From Chloroflexota bacterium (GTDB lineage Bacteria > Chloroflexota > Anaerolineae > J102), in contig PIVW01000003.1 of assembly GCA_003353825.1 (NCBI GenBank), positions 1 through 37,987 of the forward strand: a DNA stretch of 37,987 nucleotides, written 5' to 3'. The position numbers were made by a program, and so were the translations under genes. Below, one piece after another: positions 1-8,260 of this stretch (its first letter is position 1; each line of letters starts with the position of its first letter). The notes under the pieces are model-generated. The model was not told the DNA's origin. It searched no databases and saw only the letters and a list, made by a program, of their open reading frames with translations.

Positions 1-2
1 CT

Positions 3-113
3 GATTGTTTGGACCACACTCACGATACCCACAAAGAAGCTCTCGATTCCTTACTAACCTTAAATTTTCAAACCTTTGATGAGGTCGAAAAAGTTCAATT
101 TGTGACCTTGTGA
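3..113 (+). CDS. 3' end of an unidentified gene, possibly mobile-element encoded
   Basis: An open frame enters from the left edge and ends at TGA 111-113, giving 36 C-terminal residues ending FDEVEKVQFVTL. I do not recognise the family. The stop lies only about five bases before the point where the aldehyde dehydrogenase reading frame on the other strand loses homology (near 118). That position suggests the gene belongs to an element inserted into the dehydrogenase, so a transposase C-terminus is the best guess. No inverted repeat can be confirmed because only one end is present. Confidence 0.35.
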   Translation, partial: DCLDHTHDTHKEALDSLLTLNFQTFDEVEKVQFVTL

Positions 114-117
114 AGTA

Positions 118-915
118 TAATTCCAACGTAAGTCGCTTAAGATTGCCCGCCGATGCCCGGATCACACTGCGTCCTACAGCGGTGGAGCCTGTCACCTGGA
201 TTTTATCGATGCCAGAATGCTCTGCCATAGCCTGGCCGATGACCGATCCCCGCCCGGTGAGAATATTGAAAACGCCCGCTGGTATGCCTGCCTCTAGCGC
301 CAACTCGCCCAATCTCAACAGGGGAAGTGACGCCAGTTGCGCGGGTTTGAGAATGACGGTATTGCCACAAGCCAGGGCGGGGGATACCTTCTGCATGCCA
401 TGGATCAGGGGATAATTCCAAGGAATGATAATACCGGCCACACCGACCGGCTCTCGACGAGTGTAGACAAAATGGTTGGGTATCGACACCGGGGCGGTCG
501 ATCCGGCCATTTTGCTGGGCCAACCTGCGAAATGGTAAACGAGATTAGCCGCAGCTCTGCTATCAATGGCGCGGGTGTGGCTGATAGGCTTGCCATTGTC
601 TAGTGACTCCAATTCGGCCAGTTCTTCGGCATGACTGGCGATGAGATCGGCAAAGCGGCGCAAAAGGCGTTCGCGCTCGCGTGGGAGCATCGTTCCCCAG
701 CCGTTGTCAAACGCTGCTCGGGCCGCGGCAACCGCCCGATCGACATCTTCGACACCGGCCGAGGCCACTTCCGCTATGGCCAAGCCATCTGAGGGATTGA
801 TGCTCTTGTATGTTTGTCCCGCCAAAGCGGGAATCCGTTGACCATCGATCAAGAGATGGTGCGGTGATTTTGAGAGAAATTCTCGGGTCGCAGGACTTAT
901 CGTATGGTTGGGCAT
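118..915 (-). pseudogene. NAD(P)-dependent aldehyde dehydrogenase, truncated at its 3' end
   Basis: The reading frame starts at ATG 915 (MPNHTISPATREF) and gives about 266 residues of a typical aldehyde dehydrogenase, a family that oxidises aldehydes to acids and is usually near 480-500 residues. Visible landmarks in order are the IIIPWNYPL segment, LKPAQLASL with the cofactor-binding lysine, GVFNILTGRG, and GSTAVGR of the Rossmann fold. Homology stops at TLEL, immediately before the GG of the LELGG motif. The general-base glutamate is therefore kept, but the catalytic-cysteine half is lost. The frame stays open into the left edge as unrelated residues. An insertion near 114-120 best explains the break. 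It lies downstream of, and on the same strand as, an alcohol dehydrogenase, so the pair may once have oxidised an alcohol to an acid. Confidence 0.85.
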
Positions 916-924
916 GGTGGTTGC

Positions 925-959
925 TCAATAATCTTCAATCTACAATCTTTAGTCCTCAG
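925..959. repeat. degenerate heptamer array, five units
   Basis: Five consecutive 7-base units each begin with TC (TCAATAA, TCTTCAA, TCTACAA, TCTTTAG, TCCTCAG). They lie in the gap between the alcohol dehydrogenase and the aldehyde dehydrogenase. Similar heptamer-phased tracts occur in other gaps of this window. Confidence 0.55.
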
Positions 960-1058
960 AACATCAATTTGTAACGATGTGGGACGCTGATTCGGAACCG
1001 CACCAGAAATTAAGACAATAAAATTGTCAGACTGAAAGCACGAAACTCTATCAAATGT

Positions 1059-2207
1059 TCACATTCCAGCGATGAGTAACTTGACATCCTGTGCTGTCGC
1101 CTCTCGGGGATTGTTCGGCGTCATGGCCATTTTCAACGCATCTTTAATGAGGGTTTCCAGAATCGCTGGCTGGGAAAGTGCTGTTAGGTCTGCGACTGCC
1201 GAAAGCTGGGTGGGTAGTCCCAAATCGATGACAAAACCTGCGATGGTATCGAAAAGTGCGTCATCGCAAGCCAGGCTGGAGAGACCTACTATCTGTTTGA
1301 GTTGAGCAAAGCGCTCGCCTTTGATCTCAGGGAGATTGAAACGGAGGATGTGGGGTAGGAGGATGGCATTGGTCAGGCCATGATGCAGGTGCAGTTGGCC
1401 GGTTAGCGCTCCCGAAAGGGAATGGATCAGTCCCAATCCGGCATGGTCCATGGCCGTGCCCGCCCACAGCGCTGCCAACATCATAGCCTCACGTGCTTGC
1501 ATATCGTCGCCATCGTTTACAGCTCGTGGCAATGCCCACCAGGTAGTTTTTAATGCAGCCAGACTCAGCATATCTGTGTACGGATTTGAGCGGCGACCTG
1601 TGTACGCTTCCAGAGCATGGATGAAAGTATCCATGCCGGTTGCTGCCGTCATACTTTTTGGAAGAGAGCGAGTCAATTCGGCGTCGATAACAGCACTGTG
1701 GGGGAACATCAGGGAACTGAGCACACCCTTTTTGAAAGGTCTCTCCTGATCGACGATCACGGCGACCTTGCTCACCTCACTGCCGGTTCCGGCGGTGGTA
1801 GGTACAGCCACCAGCGGCAGGCTGCGCTGGGTGATGGCCCTTCCCCTCCACTGGTAGTCGGCGTAGCAGCCGCCATTAGTCATGAGCATCGCAATCCCTT
1901 TTGCCACGTCGATGGGGCTGCCACCGCCTAAGGCTACGATAACCTGCGCTTCCATTTCCCGTGCCAGTGCCAATCCTGCTGCCACCGCAACGGTGTTGGG
2001 ATTCGTGCTGATATCGCTGAAAACCGAGATCTCTCGAACTTGAGTGTTCAACCCGGCCTGAATTTCTTCTACGACGCCAAGCTGAACCAAGCCGGTGTCA
2101 CTGACCAACAACAGGCGTTGCGCCGACAGAGTGGACAACACCTCATTGAGCGCAAAAGCAGCCGGTTTCCCTACGATAATTCGGGTGGGAAGGTGATAGT
2201 TGAACAT
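1059..2207 (-). CDS. iron-containing alcohol dehydrogenase
   Basis: This is a 382-residue group III (Fe-type) alcohol dehydrogenase, a cytosolic NAD(P)-dependent oxidoreductase acting on alcohols or aldehydes. The N-terminal Rossmann-like domain carries GGGSPIDVAKG (94-104). The C-terminal helical domain has metal ligands D193, H197, H262 and H276, with the spacing usual for the family (for example FucO), within MDTFIHALE and LIHSLSGALTG. The frame is open further upstream, but those residues look non-coding and overlap the response regulator. ATG 2207 (MFNYHLPTRI) is the natural start and matches the family N-terminus. It lies 40 bases after the regulator stop and is followed by the broken aldehyde dehydrogenase. 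The substrate cannot be told from sequence. Confidence 0.93.
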   Translation of the reverse strand: MFNYHLPTRIIVGKPAAFALNEVLSTLSAQRLLLVSDTGLVQLGVVEEIQAGLNTQVREISVFSDISTNPNTVAVAAGLALAREMEAQVIVALGGGSPIDVAKGIAMLMTNGGCYADYQWRGRAITQRSLPLVAVPTTAGTGSEVSKVAVIVDQERPFKKGVLSSLMFPHSAVIDAELTRSLPKSMTAATGMDTFIHALEAYTGRRSNPYTDMLSLAALKTTWWALPRAVNDGDDMQAREAMMLAALWAGTAMDHAGLGLIHSLSGALTGQLHLHHGLTNAILLPHILRFNLPEIKGERFAQLKQIVGLSSLACDDALFDTIAGFVIDLGLPTQLSAVADLTALSQPAILETLIKDALKMAMTPNNPREATAQDVKLLIAGM

Positions 2208-2247
2208 AAAGTATTCCCTTATCGCGAACAAGTTATCTGCCCTGCCT

Positions 2248-2895
2248 TCAGAGCAGCCCCAGCTCTCGTGCTCGCAGCGCCGCCTGCGTGCGATCTCTCG
2301 CCCCGATTTTGCCGAGGATGCTGGTAACGTAGTTTTTAACCGTTCCTTCTGCCAGGAACAGGCGCTGGGCGATTTCTTTGTTGGTGAAGCCTTCGGCCAA
2401 TAAGCGCAGCACATCGAGTTCTCGATCGGAAAGCGATTCAACCAACTCTTGTTGTGGGGGGCGGGTTGATGGCGCCATACGGGCGAATTCGGCCACGACC
2501 TTACGCGTGACCGAGGGATCGATCAACGCCCCACCGGCCGCTACAGTACGAATGGCATCGGCGAGTTCGGCGCTGGATACCGCCTTGAGCAGATACCCCT
2601 GCGCTCCCGCTCTCAGGCCTTCGAAAACGTATTCGTCATCGTCGAAAGTGGTGAGGATGATCACCTGTGCCTCGGGCCATTGTTCGTGCAAATGGCGCGT
2701 TGCTTCGACGCCATCCATCAGCGGCATGCGAATATCCATCATGACCACATCGGGTTGCAGACGCTCGTAGAGGTCAAGAGCTTGTTGGCCATTTTCAGCT
2801 TCCCCGACGATCTCGAAATCCTCTTCCAATTCTAACAGTGTGCGCAGACCGTCGCGCATCAGGCGCTGGTCGTCAACTAGCATCAATCGGATCAT
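2248..2895 (-). CDS. NarL/LiaR-family response regulator
   Basis: This 215-residue response regulator has an N-terminal receiver domain (1-120) with acidic pocket D8/D9, phosphoacceptor D54 in MMDIRMP, T82/T83 and K104. A LuxR-type helix-turn-helix (about 153-205) contains SDRELDVLRLLAEG and NKEIAQRLFL. It should be phosphorylated by the HisKA_3-type kinase encoded just upstream (3454-4683). Kinase and regulator genes of this type are normally adjacent; here a DUF4160/DUF2442 cassette lies between them. A probable binding element occurs upstream of the exporter ATPase gene and of the LiaF-like gene, so autoregulation of the operon is likely. Confidence 0.95.
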   Translation of the reverse strand: MIRLMLVDDQRLMRDGLRTLLELEEDFEIVGEAENGQQALDLYERLQPDVVMMDIRMPLMDGVEATRHLHEQWPEAQVIILTTFDDDEYVFEGLRAGAQGYLLKAVSSAELADAIRTVAAGGALIDPSVTRKVVAEFARMAPSTRPPQQELVESLSDRELDVLRLLAEGFTNKEIAQRLFLAEGTVKNYVTSILGKIGARDRTQAALRARELGLL

Positions 2896-2909
2896 TTTTG
2901 ATTTTCCAG

Positions 2910-3185
2910 TCAGGCCGCCAAACGTGAATAATCGGTACTGGATGGTTTCACTGTCAACTCTGCGATTTCATAAAGAAATTCTGGTGCAAAATCAGCACCA
3001 TTCGGCCACTCGATAGTTCTATTGGTAAGGAAGGCTTGTTGAAAGAATGCTCGATCTCGCAGCGGTTCGAAGATCTCACCCGTGAGTTCTGGTTCCAAAT
3101 CGATAATACCTATTGCGCCATTATTGAACGCAATCCTAAGTTTATAGAGTTCCCTGTGTTCGAAGGATGTGATACGTAGAATCAT
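2910..3185 (-). CDS. DUF2442 family protein
   Basis: This 91-residue protein matches the DUF2442 pattern: an N-terminal beta strand (YKLRIAFNNGAIGIIDL), then EPLRDRAFFQQ, then TIEWPNGADFAPEFLYE near residues 58-74. DUF2442 genes often sit beside DUF4160 genes, and the pair has been proposed as a toxin-antitoxin-like module; no activity is established that I can name. Its start lies 9 bases past the end of the broken DUF4160 frame, behind a GGGGG(A/G)-type ribosome site. The protein looks intact although its partner is not. Confidence 0.8.
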   Translation of the reverse strand: MILRITSFEHRELYKLRIAFNNGAIGIIDLEPELTGEIFEPLRDRAFFQQAFLTNRTIEWPNGADFAPEFLYEIAELTVKPSSTDYSRLAA

Positions 3186-3194
3186 AACTCCCCC

Positions 3195-3452
3195 TCAAGG
3201 TAGCGGAGCGATTGATTTGAGTGGTTGCCTATTTCGAGCGCGTTCCCAATTTTCCAGTAGGTCAGTTTGGTTTACATCAAGCCACTGTCAAATTAGATTG
3301 AGAGCTCTTCGAGGCATATTGCCAGTCACCGAACCAGTTTTTATCTCTAAAATGACTTCAAATTCTTGGTATTCAGCGTGGAAATGAGGCGGATTGTGGT
3401 CCTGGTAGTTCATTGTTATTCGAATTCCGTAGAACCCAGATATCGTCGGCAT
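3195..3452 (-). pseudogene. DUF4160 family gene with an internal TGA
   Basis: From ATG 3452 the frame reads MPTISGFYGIRITMNYQDHN and continues with PPHFHAEYQEFEV, the DUF4160 hallmark. It then meets TGA at 3288-3290 inside the stretch LNLI-stop-QWLDVNQTDLLENWERAR, and continues in frame to TGA 3195-3197, a normal length of about 85 residues. The residue replaced corresponds to a hydrophobic or Leu position in relatives, not Cys, so selenocysteine is unlikely and a nonsense mutation or base error is more plausible. The start overlaps the end of the kinase gene region (kinase stop at 3454). It pairs with the intact DUF2442 gene. Confidence 0.8.
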
Positions 3453-3453
3453 A

Positions 3454-4683
3454 TCAATATCCTACATCAATTGGTTCGATATCGCTATCGCGTTTGCCTG
3501 CGGTGGAAAGGGGGATATGAAATGTCGCCTGCGTGCCGCCATCTGGCCTTGGGGCAAGGTGGAAATCTCCGCCCAGCTGAGTGGCGCGTTCTGACAGGCC
3601 CTTGAGACCAAAGCCGCGGGGATGCAGATCGGGGGGAATGCCTATACCATCGTCACTGATAGAGAGAATAAGTGAGTCATTCTGTACCTGCAGTTGCAGC
3701 CAAACATGCTGGGCTCGTGAATGGCGCTGCACATTGGTCAATGTCTCTTGCGCTGCTCGGTACATCGCCTTGCGCTGCTGTTGTTCTAAAGGCGGTAGGT
3801 CATCTGGTAGCTCCAGTTTTACGGTGATACCGGTCCCCTGTTCGAACTGCGTGGTCAATCGTTGCAGAGAGTTGGTCAGCGACAGATCCTCTTCGACCGG
3901 GGCTCGCAGAGCGGCGACGGTCTGTCGAAGCTCGGTCAGTGCTTCTGTAATCTGACCTCGCACTGTCTCTACCATGGTTGACGCTTTCTCGGGGTTTTCT
4001 GTGATCAGGCGTTGGGCGGCTTCTAGTTGTACCGCCGAAACCGTAAGACGGTGTCCGATAGTGTCGTGCATCTCGCGCGCCAGCCGGTTGCGTTCTTCGA
4101 CGATGGTCAGTTCTTCGACCTGATCGGCGTAGCCACGTAACTGATCATGTGCCTGCTGAAGTTCATGGTAGAGCCTTTCGCTCTCGTTTTGTGCCTCAAT
4201 AGCTTCACGAGGCTGGTTGTCGAAAACTGCGAAGAAGGCGTAACCGGCCCAATAGATCGGCAGGATTAGGAGACCCCCAGGCCCACCAAAGCCAATATAT
4301 AGTACGATAGCCGTTATCACAGTGAAGATTCCGAGCCAGATTAAGCCGGTACGCCAGGGGAATAGGGTCGTTACTTGCGAACTTAACATAAAGAACAGGA
4401 TAATGCCTGCACCAACATTTGGGTCCAGAATTGCAAGACTTGTCACCAGTATCGTTGAGATCGCCATATACATATGATTCATCAGGTTTGTGTGCGGCCA
4501 GACTGAACGTTCATCGGCAATGAGCAACACAACCAATGCTGTATATAGGCCGGCGATCAGCCAGCGATTTGGGTCCTCGTTAGCAAAGGCGGCGATCAGC
4601 ATGGGGATGCCTACCGCAAAAACGATCACGTAGGCGGAGATGCTGAGCAAATTGAATGTGCGTTTTGGCATGATGTCTGTCAT
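3454..4683 (-). CDS. sensor histidine kinase, HisKA_3 type (LiaS/DesK-like)
   Basis: This protein has about 409 residues counted from ATG 4683 (MTDIMPKRTF). The longer frame to 4761 would overlap the upstream permease gene by 29 bases. Five or six membrane helices occupy roughly residues 10-155, followed by a coiled linker (about 165-195). Next comes the dimerisation/phosphoacceptor box ERNRLAREMHDTIGHRLT with His206. The C-terminal ATPase domain has N-box ETLTNVQRHS, G1 SDDGIGIP and G2 RGFGLKGLSER. Kinases of this class sense membrane or cell-envelope stress and signal to NarL-type regulators. Its gene follows two ABC permease genes by 50 bases and precedes the DUF4160/DUF2442 insertion and the cognate regulator. 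Confidence 0.93.
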   Translation of the reverse strand: MTDIMPKRTFNLLSISAYVIVFAVGIPMLIAAFANEDPNRWLIAGLYTALVVLLIADERSVWPHTNLMNHMYMAISTILVTSLAILDPNVGAGIILFFMLSSQVTTLFPWRTGLIWLGIFTVITAIVLYIGFGGPGGLLILPIYWAGYAFFAVFDNQPREAIEAQNESERLYHELQQAHDQLRGYADQVEELTIVEERNRLAREMHDTIGHRLTVSAVQLEAAQRLITENPEKASTMVETVRGQITEALTELRQTVAALRAPVEEDLSLTNSLQRLTTQFEQGTGITVKLELPDDLPPLEQQQRKAMYRAAQETLTNVQRHSRAQHVWLQLQVQNDSLILSISDDGIGIPPDLHPRGFGLKGLSERATQLGGDFHLAPRPDGGTQATFHIPLSTAGKRDSDIEPIDVGY

Positions 4684-4732
4684 ATTGGATGCTGACCTGT
4701 GTGTGGTAGCGAGTTCTTGGCCGTGCGGCCGG

Positions 4733-5956
4733 TTATTCGTAGCGAAAGCGCCAGACACCAACGCTGAGAAAAATCACAGCGAATCCAAGCAATATCGTCG
4801 CTTCTGGCAGGATGGCAAAGACGCCCAGGCCACGGGTGATGATATCGTGGAATCCTTGCATAGCCCAATAGGTTGGTGTGATTTTGGCCAGGTTCTGCAT
4901 CCACTGCGGCGTGATCTCAACAGGCCACCAGGCGCCGCCAAGGGCAGCAATGCTGTACATGAGGATGCTGGCGAGTGCATTGGCCTGGGCGTAAGTCTTG
5001 GCGACACCGGCAATCAGCATTCCCAGGCTTGTGATAGAGATGGTAAAGGCGATCACCAGAATCACCAGAGCCAGGGGGGCCTCTCCCCAGTTGACGCCAA
5101 ATAGGTACTGGCCGGCAACGATGAGGACGAAGGCTTGGCCCAAGCCGGCAACAAAGACCGCCAACAGCTTACCGCTGAGGATCCCTACTTTGTGCATGGG
5201 CATGACCAGAAGCCGGCGCAATGTCCCTTGTTCTCTTTCCAGTATTAGTACGATCGCCCCATTGAGCATGAAGACGAGGGCGAAGGTAACGAGCATGCCG
5301 GGTGAACTCTGCTGGAAGCCAACGGGGATTTGGTCACCGTTCTCGAGCCGTGTTAGAGGTTGGGTTCGAATAACCAGTGGTAGGGTGGAGGCCCACAATA
5401 CGTCAGCTCGACCGAGGGCCTGATCGAAGTAAGCGTTAGCTTCGTCTGAACCTGCGCTGAAGAACTCCAGGGCAATTGCAGCATTGACAGATGTCTTGGC
5501 CGCCTGGGCCACCCCCGATACTTGCGAGGCCGCGGCCTGCACTGCCTGCTGGACCGATTGGCCCGGCATCATCTGCGTCGCACTGGTCGCCAATGCCAGT
5601 TCGGCCTCACCGTCATGCAACAGTTGCTCGCTAAATAGTGGGGGGATGGTGAGGATAGCAACCAAATCCTCCTCTTGGATCTGTCTGAGCGCAGCATCTG
5701 GTTCGAGAAACAGCAAATTTAGGTCGGGTCTGGTTTGTAGTTGATCGATGAGCCTCTGACCGAAACCACCCGTATCATGATTGATAACGGCAATCGGCCA
5801 GCGTAGCGGTTCGCCACCACCTGGACTGCCACCAGCGATGATAGTGCCAAGCACGAAAGTAAAGACCAGCGGCATGGCAAGGGCGAAGAGGAGTACGGTG
5901 CGGCTGCGATAGGTGGTTGTGAGGTATTGTCGAGCGATATGATAGATCTGGTACAT
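4733..5956 (-). CDS. ABC-2 type permease, second exporter subunit
   Basis: This 407-residue ABC-2 family membrane protein has one N-terminal helix (about 22-42), a large extracytoplasmic region (about 50-215) and five C-terminal helices (from about 222). The motif ILEREQGTLRRLLVMPM before the second helix is typical of this class of drug, lipid or peptide exporters. The C-terminus ends WRFRYE, as in DrrB-like permeases. It starts 3 bases after the stop of the preceding permease gene, so the two are translated together and probably form a heterodimer with the ATPase at 8261-9217. The exported substrate is unknown. Confidence 0.92.
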   Translation of the reverse strand: MYQIYHIARQYLTTTYRSRTVLLFALAMPLVFTFVLGTIIAGGSPGGGEPLRWPIAVINHDTGGFGQRLIDQLQTRPDLNLLFLEPDAALRQIQEEDLVAILTIPPLFSEQLLHDGEAELALATSATQMMPGQSVQQAVQAAASQVSGVAQAAKTSVNAAIALEFFSAGSDEANAYFDQALGRADVLWASTLPLVIRTQPLTRLENGDQIPVGFQQSSPGMLVTFALVFMLNGAIVLILEREQGTLRRLLVMPMHKVGILSGKLLAVFVAGLGQAFVLIVAGQYLFGVNWGEAPLALVILVIAFTISITSLGMLIAGVAKTYAQANALASILMYSIAALGGAWWPVEITPQWMQNLAKITPTYWAMQGFHDIITRGLGVFAILPEATILLGFAVIFLSVGVWRFRYE

Positions 5957-5959
5957 GGT

Positions 5960-7261
5960 CTACCTCACAAAGTGGCGGGGTAAACGCCAGACCGATAACG
6001 TGAAGAGTACGACACTCATCCCCAGCAAGACGGCCACTTCCAGCAGGATATCTTCTAAGCCGCCACCGCGCAACGAGAGTTCGGTGAAGCCGTCGAGTGC
6101 CCAGCGGTTGATGGTCAACTTGCTGAAGGGTTGTAACCAGGCGGGGTAGGCCTGGGCCGCGAAGAAGTTACCGCCCAAAATGGCGAAGATGAGGGCGATG
6201 GCCGAGCCCATGATATTCGCTTGTGTGGCATCTCGGGCGAAGGCAGTGATAAAGGCACCCAGGCTGGAGGCTGCCGCCACCACGGCTACGATCATGAGTG
6301 TCACCGCCAAAGGGGAACTGCCCCACTTCAGGCCGAACAGCAGAGATGAGGCTCCGACCAATATAGCCAACTGCAAGACACCGGTCACAAATACACCACC
6401 ATTTTTTCCGGCCAATATCTCGCCGAAAGCGGTCGGCGAAGTCATCATGCGTTGCAGCGTGCCCTCCTGTTCCTCACGCAAGATCGAACGAGAAGCATCG
6501 AACAAGGTAAACATGAGGGAAAGGATCGCCATGCTGGGCGCGAAGTAGGCCAAAGGATTGTTGTTGCCGGTATCTGTGCTGCCAGCCACTGTGGTGGCTA
6601 GCTGGATACCGCTACCTGATTGGGCAGCATTGGCATTGAGTGTGTCCGCCATAATGGTGGGAAGGGCGACCCCTTCTGGTCGGGCGACCCCTTCTGGTCG
6701 GGCGACCCCTTCTGGTCGGGCGACCCCTTCTGGCCCCAAAGTGCCTTCCTGCGTCAGCAACTGCTCGACGCTGATCCGACCACCAATGATGCCTGCATTG
6801 AATCCATTGATCACTTCACCGAGAATCGCACGAATGATCACCGGGCTGATGCTGGCTGCTGGATCCGTAAATAGATCGATGGCAGTAGAGGCGACTGTCT
6901 GGCTGCGAACGGTGTCGCTGAAATCGGGTGGGATGTAAATCACAGCGCGGGCATCGCCCAACTCGACCTGCTGTTTGGCCCCGACCAGATCACCCATCTC
7001 GACCGGGTCCAGTAAATCGGCCAACTCTTCAGATATGAAGACATCGGCAACAACCTGACCCAGATCGCCGGCGTCGTGATTGACCACGATGACCGGGATA
7101 TCGCTAATAAAGCTGGGAGCATCGTCCGAAGAGAAGCCACCAAAAGCAGCGCCAATGATGATTGCCAGCACCAAGGGCGCGACCAGCATAAGCAAAATGC
7201 CATTCCGATCTCGAAAACGTATCAATGTGTCTTTATAGGCGATGGACCAAACTTTGCGCAT
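5960..7261 (-). CDS. ABC-2 type permease, first exporter subunit
   Basis: This 433-residue ABC-2 permease has the same plan as its neighbour: MRKVWSIAYKDTLIRFRDRN at the N-terminus, one helix (24-42), an extracytoplasmic domain to about 250, and a helical core with ILREEQEGTLQRMMTSP. The extracytoplasmic domain contains four exact or near-exact copies of Pro-Glu-Gly-Val-Ala-Arg/Leu (about 176-199), encoded by an 18-bp tandem repeat at 6664-6735. The reading frame survives because the unit is a multiple of three. A plus-strand MNT/HEPN pair separates it from the ATPase gene that would normally be directly upstream. Confidence 0.92.
   Translation of the reverse strand: MRKVWSIAYKDTLIRFRDRNGILLMLVAPLVLAIIIGAAFGGFSSDDAPSFISDIPVIVVNHDAGDLGQVVADVFISEELADLLDPVEMGDLVGAKQQVELGDARAVIYIPPDFSDTVRSQTVASTAIDLFTDPAASISPVIIRAILGEVINGFNAGIIGGRISVEQLLTQEGTLGPEGVARPEGVARPEGVARPEGVALPTIMADTLNANAAQSGSGIQLATTVAGSTDTGNNNPLAYFAPSMAILSLMFTLFDASRSILREEQEGTLQRMMTSPTAFGEILAGKNGGVFVTGVLQLAILVGASSLLFGLKWGSSPLAVTLMIVAVVAAASSLGAFITAFARDATQANIMGSAIALIFAILGGNFFAAQAYPAWLQPFSKLTINRWALDGFTELSLRGGGLEDILLEVAVLLGMSVVLFTLSVWRLPRHFVR
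6664..6735. repeat. 18-bp tandem repeat, four copies, inside a permease gene
   Basis: Four abutting 18-bp units start at 6664, 6682, 6700 and 6718. The first three are identical and the last differs by one base. On the minus strand each encodes the hexapeptide PEGVAR, or PEGVAL at one end, in the extracytoplasmic loop of the first permease. The near-identity of the copies points to recent expansion. Confidence 0.95.
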
Positions 7262-7331
7262 TGCAAATCTCTGTACTGTGGCCAGCGGGTGTGATAGAAT
7301 CGGATAAACGTCCCGACGTCAGCTAAGATAA

Positions 7332-7368
7332 TTTTTGCCTTTTGCCTTTTGCCTTTTGCACTTTGCCT
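7332..7368. repeat. TTTTGCC heptamer array
   Basis: About five tandem 7-base units of TTTTGCC or a one-base variant lie directly before the first likely start codon of the nucleotidyltransferase gene, between it and the divergent permease gene. The array also creates a longer open frame upstream of that start, which I regard as non-coding. Confidence 0.75.
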
Positions 7369-7369
7369 G

Positions 7370-7744
7370 ATGTCATCTGATTTGAATGAAGAAACGCTAG
7401 CAACGTATCGAGCCACCGCTCAGAAAAGATGGATGATGCGGGAGGAGGAGAGGAAAGGGCGCCATCAGCGTGCCTGGATGGTCGTGCAACAAGCCGTCTC
7501 TCTACTAAAGCGGGATTTTGGAGCAACAAGAGTGCTGGTGTTCGGATCAATGGTCACCGGACGCAGATTCGGGCTGAGATCAGATGTTGATCTGGCGGTG
7601 TGGGGTGTACAAGGTGAAGATTATTTGGTAGCTGTCGCCAAGTTGCAAGATTTGGATCCTGAGTTCAAAATCGATCTTGTCTCCTCGGTATATTGCAAAC
7701 CGTCGTTAACTGAAGCCATTCTAGCTGAGGGAATAGAACTATGA
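7370..7744 (+). CDS. MNT-type nucleotidyltransferase, putative antitoxin
   Basis: This 124-residue protein is counted from ATG 7370 (MSSDLNEETL), the first start after the heptamer array. It carries the minimal nucleotidyltransferase signature VLVFGSMVTGRRFGLRSDVD, with GS at 59-60, catalytic-type acids D72 and D74, and a third acid D102 in FKIDLVS. In HEPN/MNT modules this partner neutralises the HEPN ribonuclease, in characterised cases by AMPylating it. The stop overlaps the next start (ATGA at 7741-7744), so the two are coupled. The pair runs opposite to the surrounding exporter genes, indicating an inserted cassette. Confidence 0.88.
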   Translation: MSSDLNEETLATYRATAQKRWMMREEERKGRHQRAWMVVQQAVSLLKRDFGATRVLVFGSMVTGRRFGLRSDVDLAVWGVQGEDYLVAVAKLQDLDPEFKIDLVSSVYCKPSLTEAILAEGIEL

Positions 7745-8220
7745 ACGGTGCATACCTGGCCATTGCCGGTCGACTACGTCAAGAGCTCGAAGACCTGGTA
7801 TTTGTAATCCATCGAGTAGAACGAATTTGGGAGCAATCAGCAAGATATCCTGACGACTCATATATCGATGCGACGGCTTTGAATCTTCACGGTTTTTACT
7901 CGGGCATTGAGCGGATGTTCGAAGTGATTGCGGTTGGAGTGGATCAAACTATTCCTGAAGGATCACATTGGCATATCGATCTTCTGCGGCAGATGTCAGT
8001 TGAAATCCCTGGAGTGCGACCGGCGGTCATCGAGCCATCATTGCGCGATAAGTTGGATAAATATCGTGGTTTTCGTTATGTGGTTCGGAATGTCTATACC
8101 TACAATCTCGATGCTGATCTCATCGACCTTCTCGTCAGACAACTGCCGGAGACGGCCCGAGAGGCAGATCAGGCGATGTCAGATTTTGCAGATCTACTAG
8201 AGAAACTGGGACAGGATTAG
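7741..8220 (+). CDS. HepT-like HEPN protein, putative toxin
   Basis: This 159-residue all-helical protein overlaps the nucleotidyltransferase gene by four bases. The central segment YIDATALNLHGFYSGIERMF (41-60) and the later YRGFRYVVRNVYTYNLD (108-124) are the hallmarks of the HepT-like group. The usual HEPN RNase motif is Arg-X4-6-His. Here the arginines R109, R112 and R116 are present, but no histidine follows at that spacing: Y113 and N117 occupy places where relatives, from memory, often have His. The RNase site may thus be altered or inactive. The module identity is clear from gene order and both motifs. Confidence 0.82.
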   Translation: MNGAYLAIAGRLRQELEDLVFVIHRVERIWEQSARYPDDSYIDATALNLHGFYSGIERMFEVIAVGVDQTIPEGSHWHIDLLRQMSVEIPGVRPAVIEPSLRDKLDKYRGFRYVVRNVYTYNLDADLIDLLVRQLPETAREADQAMSDFADLLEKLGQD

Positions 8221-8260
8221 TACAATTCTATCCTGATGGTATCGATAGATAATGGGATGG

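Noticed and set aside
2208..2441. N-terminal 78-residue extension of the alcohol dehydrogenase.
   Set aside because: It lies within the response regulator gene in another frame and has no similarity to the family; ATG 2207 gives the normal N-terminus.
3195..3452. DUF4160 internal TGA as a second selenocysteine codon.
   Set aside because: The position is hydrophobic in the family, no Cys homologs are expected there, and I see no proper SECIS-like hairpin after it.
4640..5104. Plus-strand open frame of 154 codons opposite the permease and kinase genes.
   Set aside because: Antisense to two well-supported genes, with low-complexity composition and no motif.
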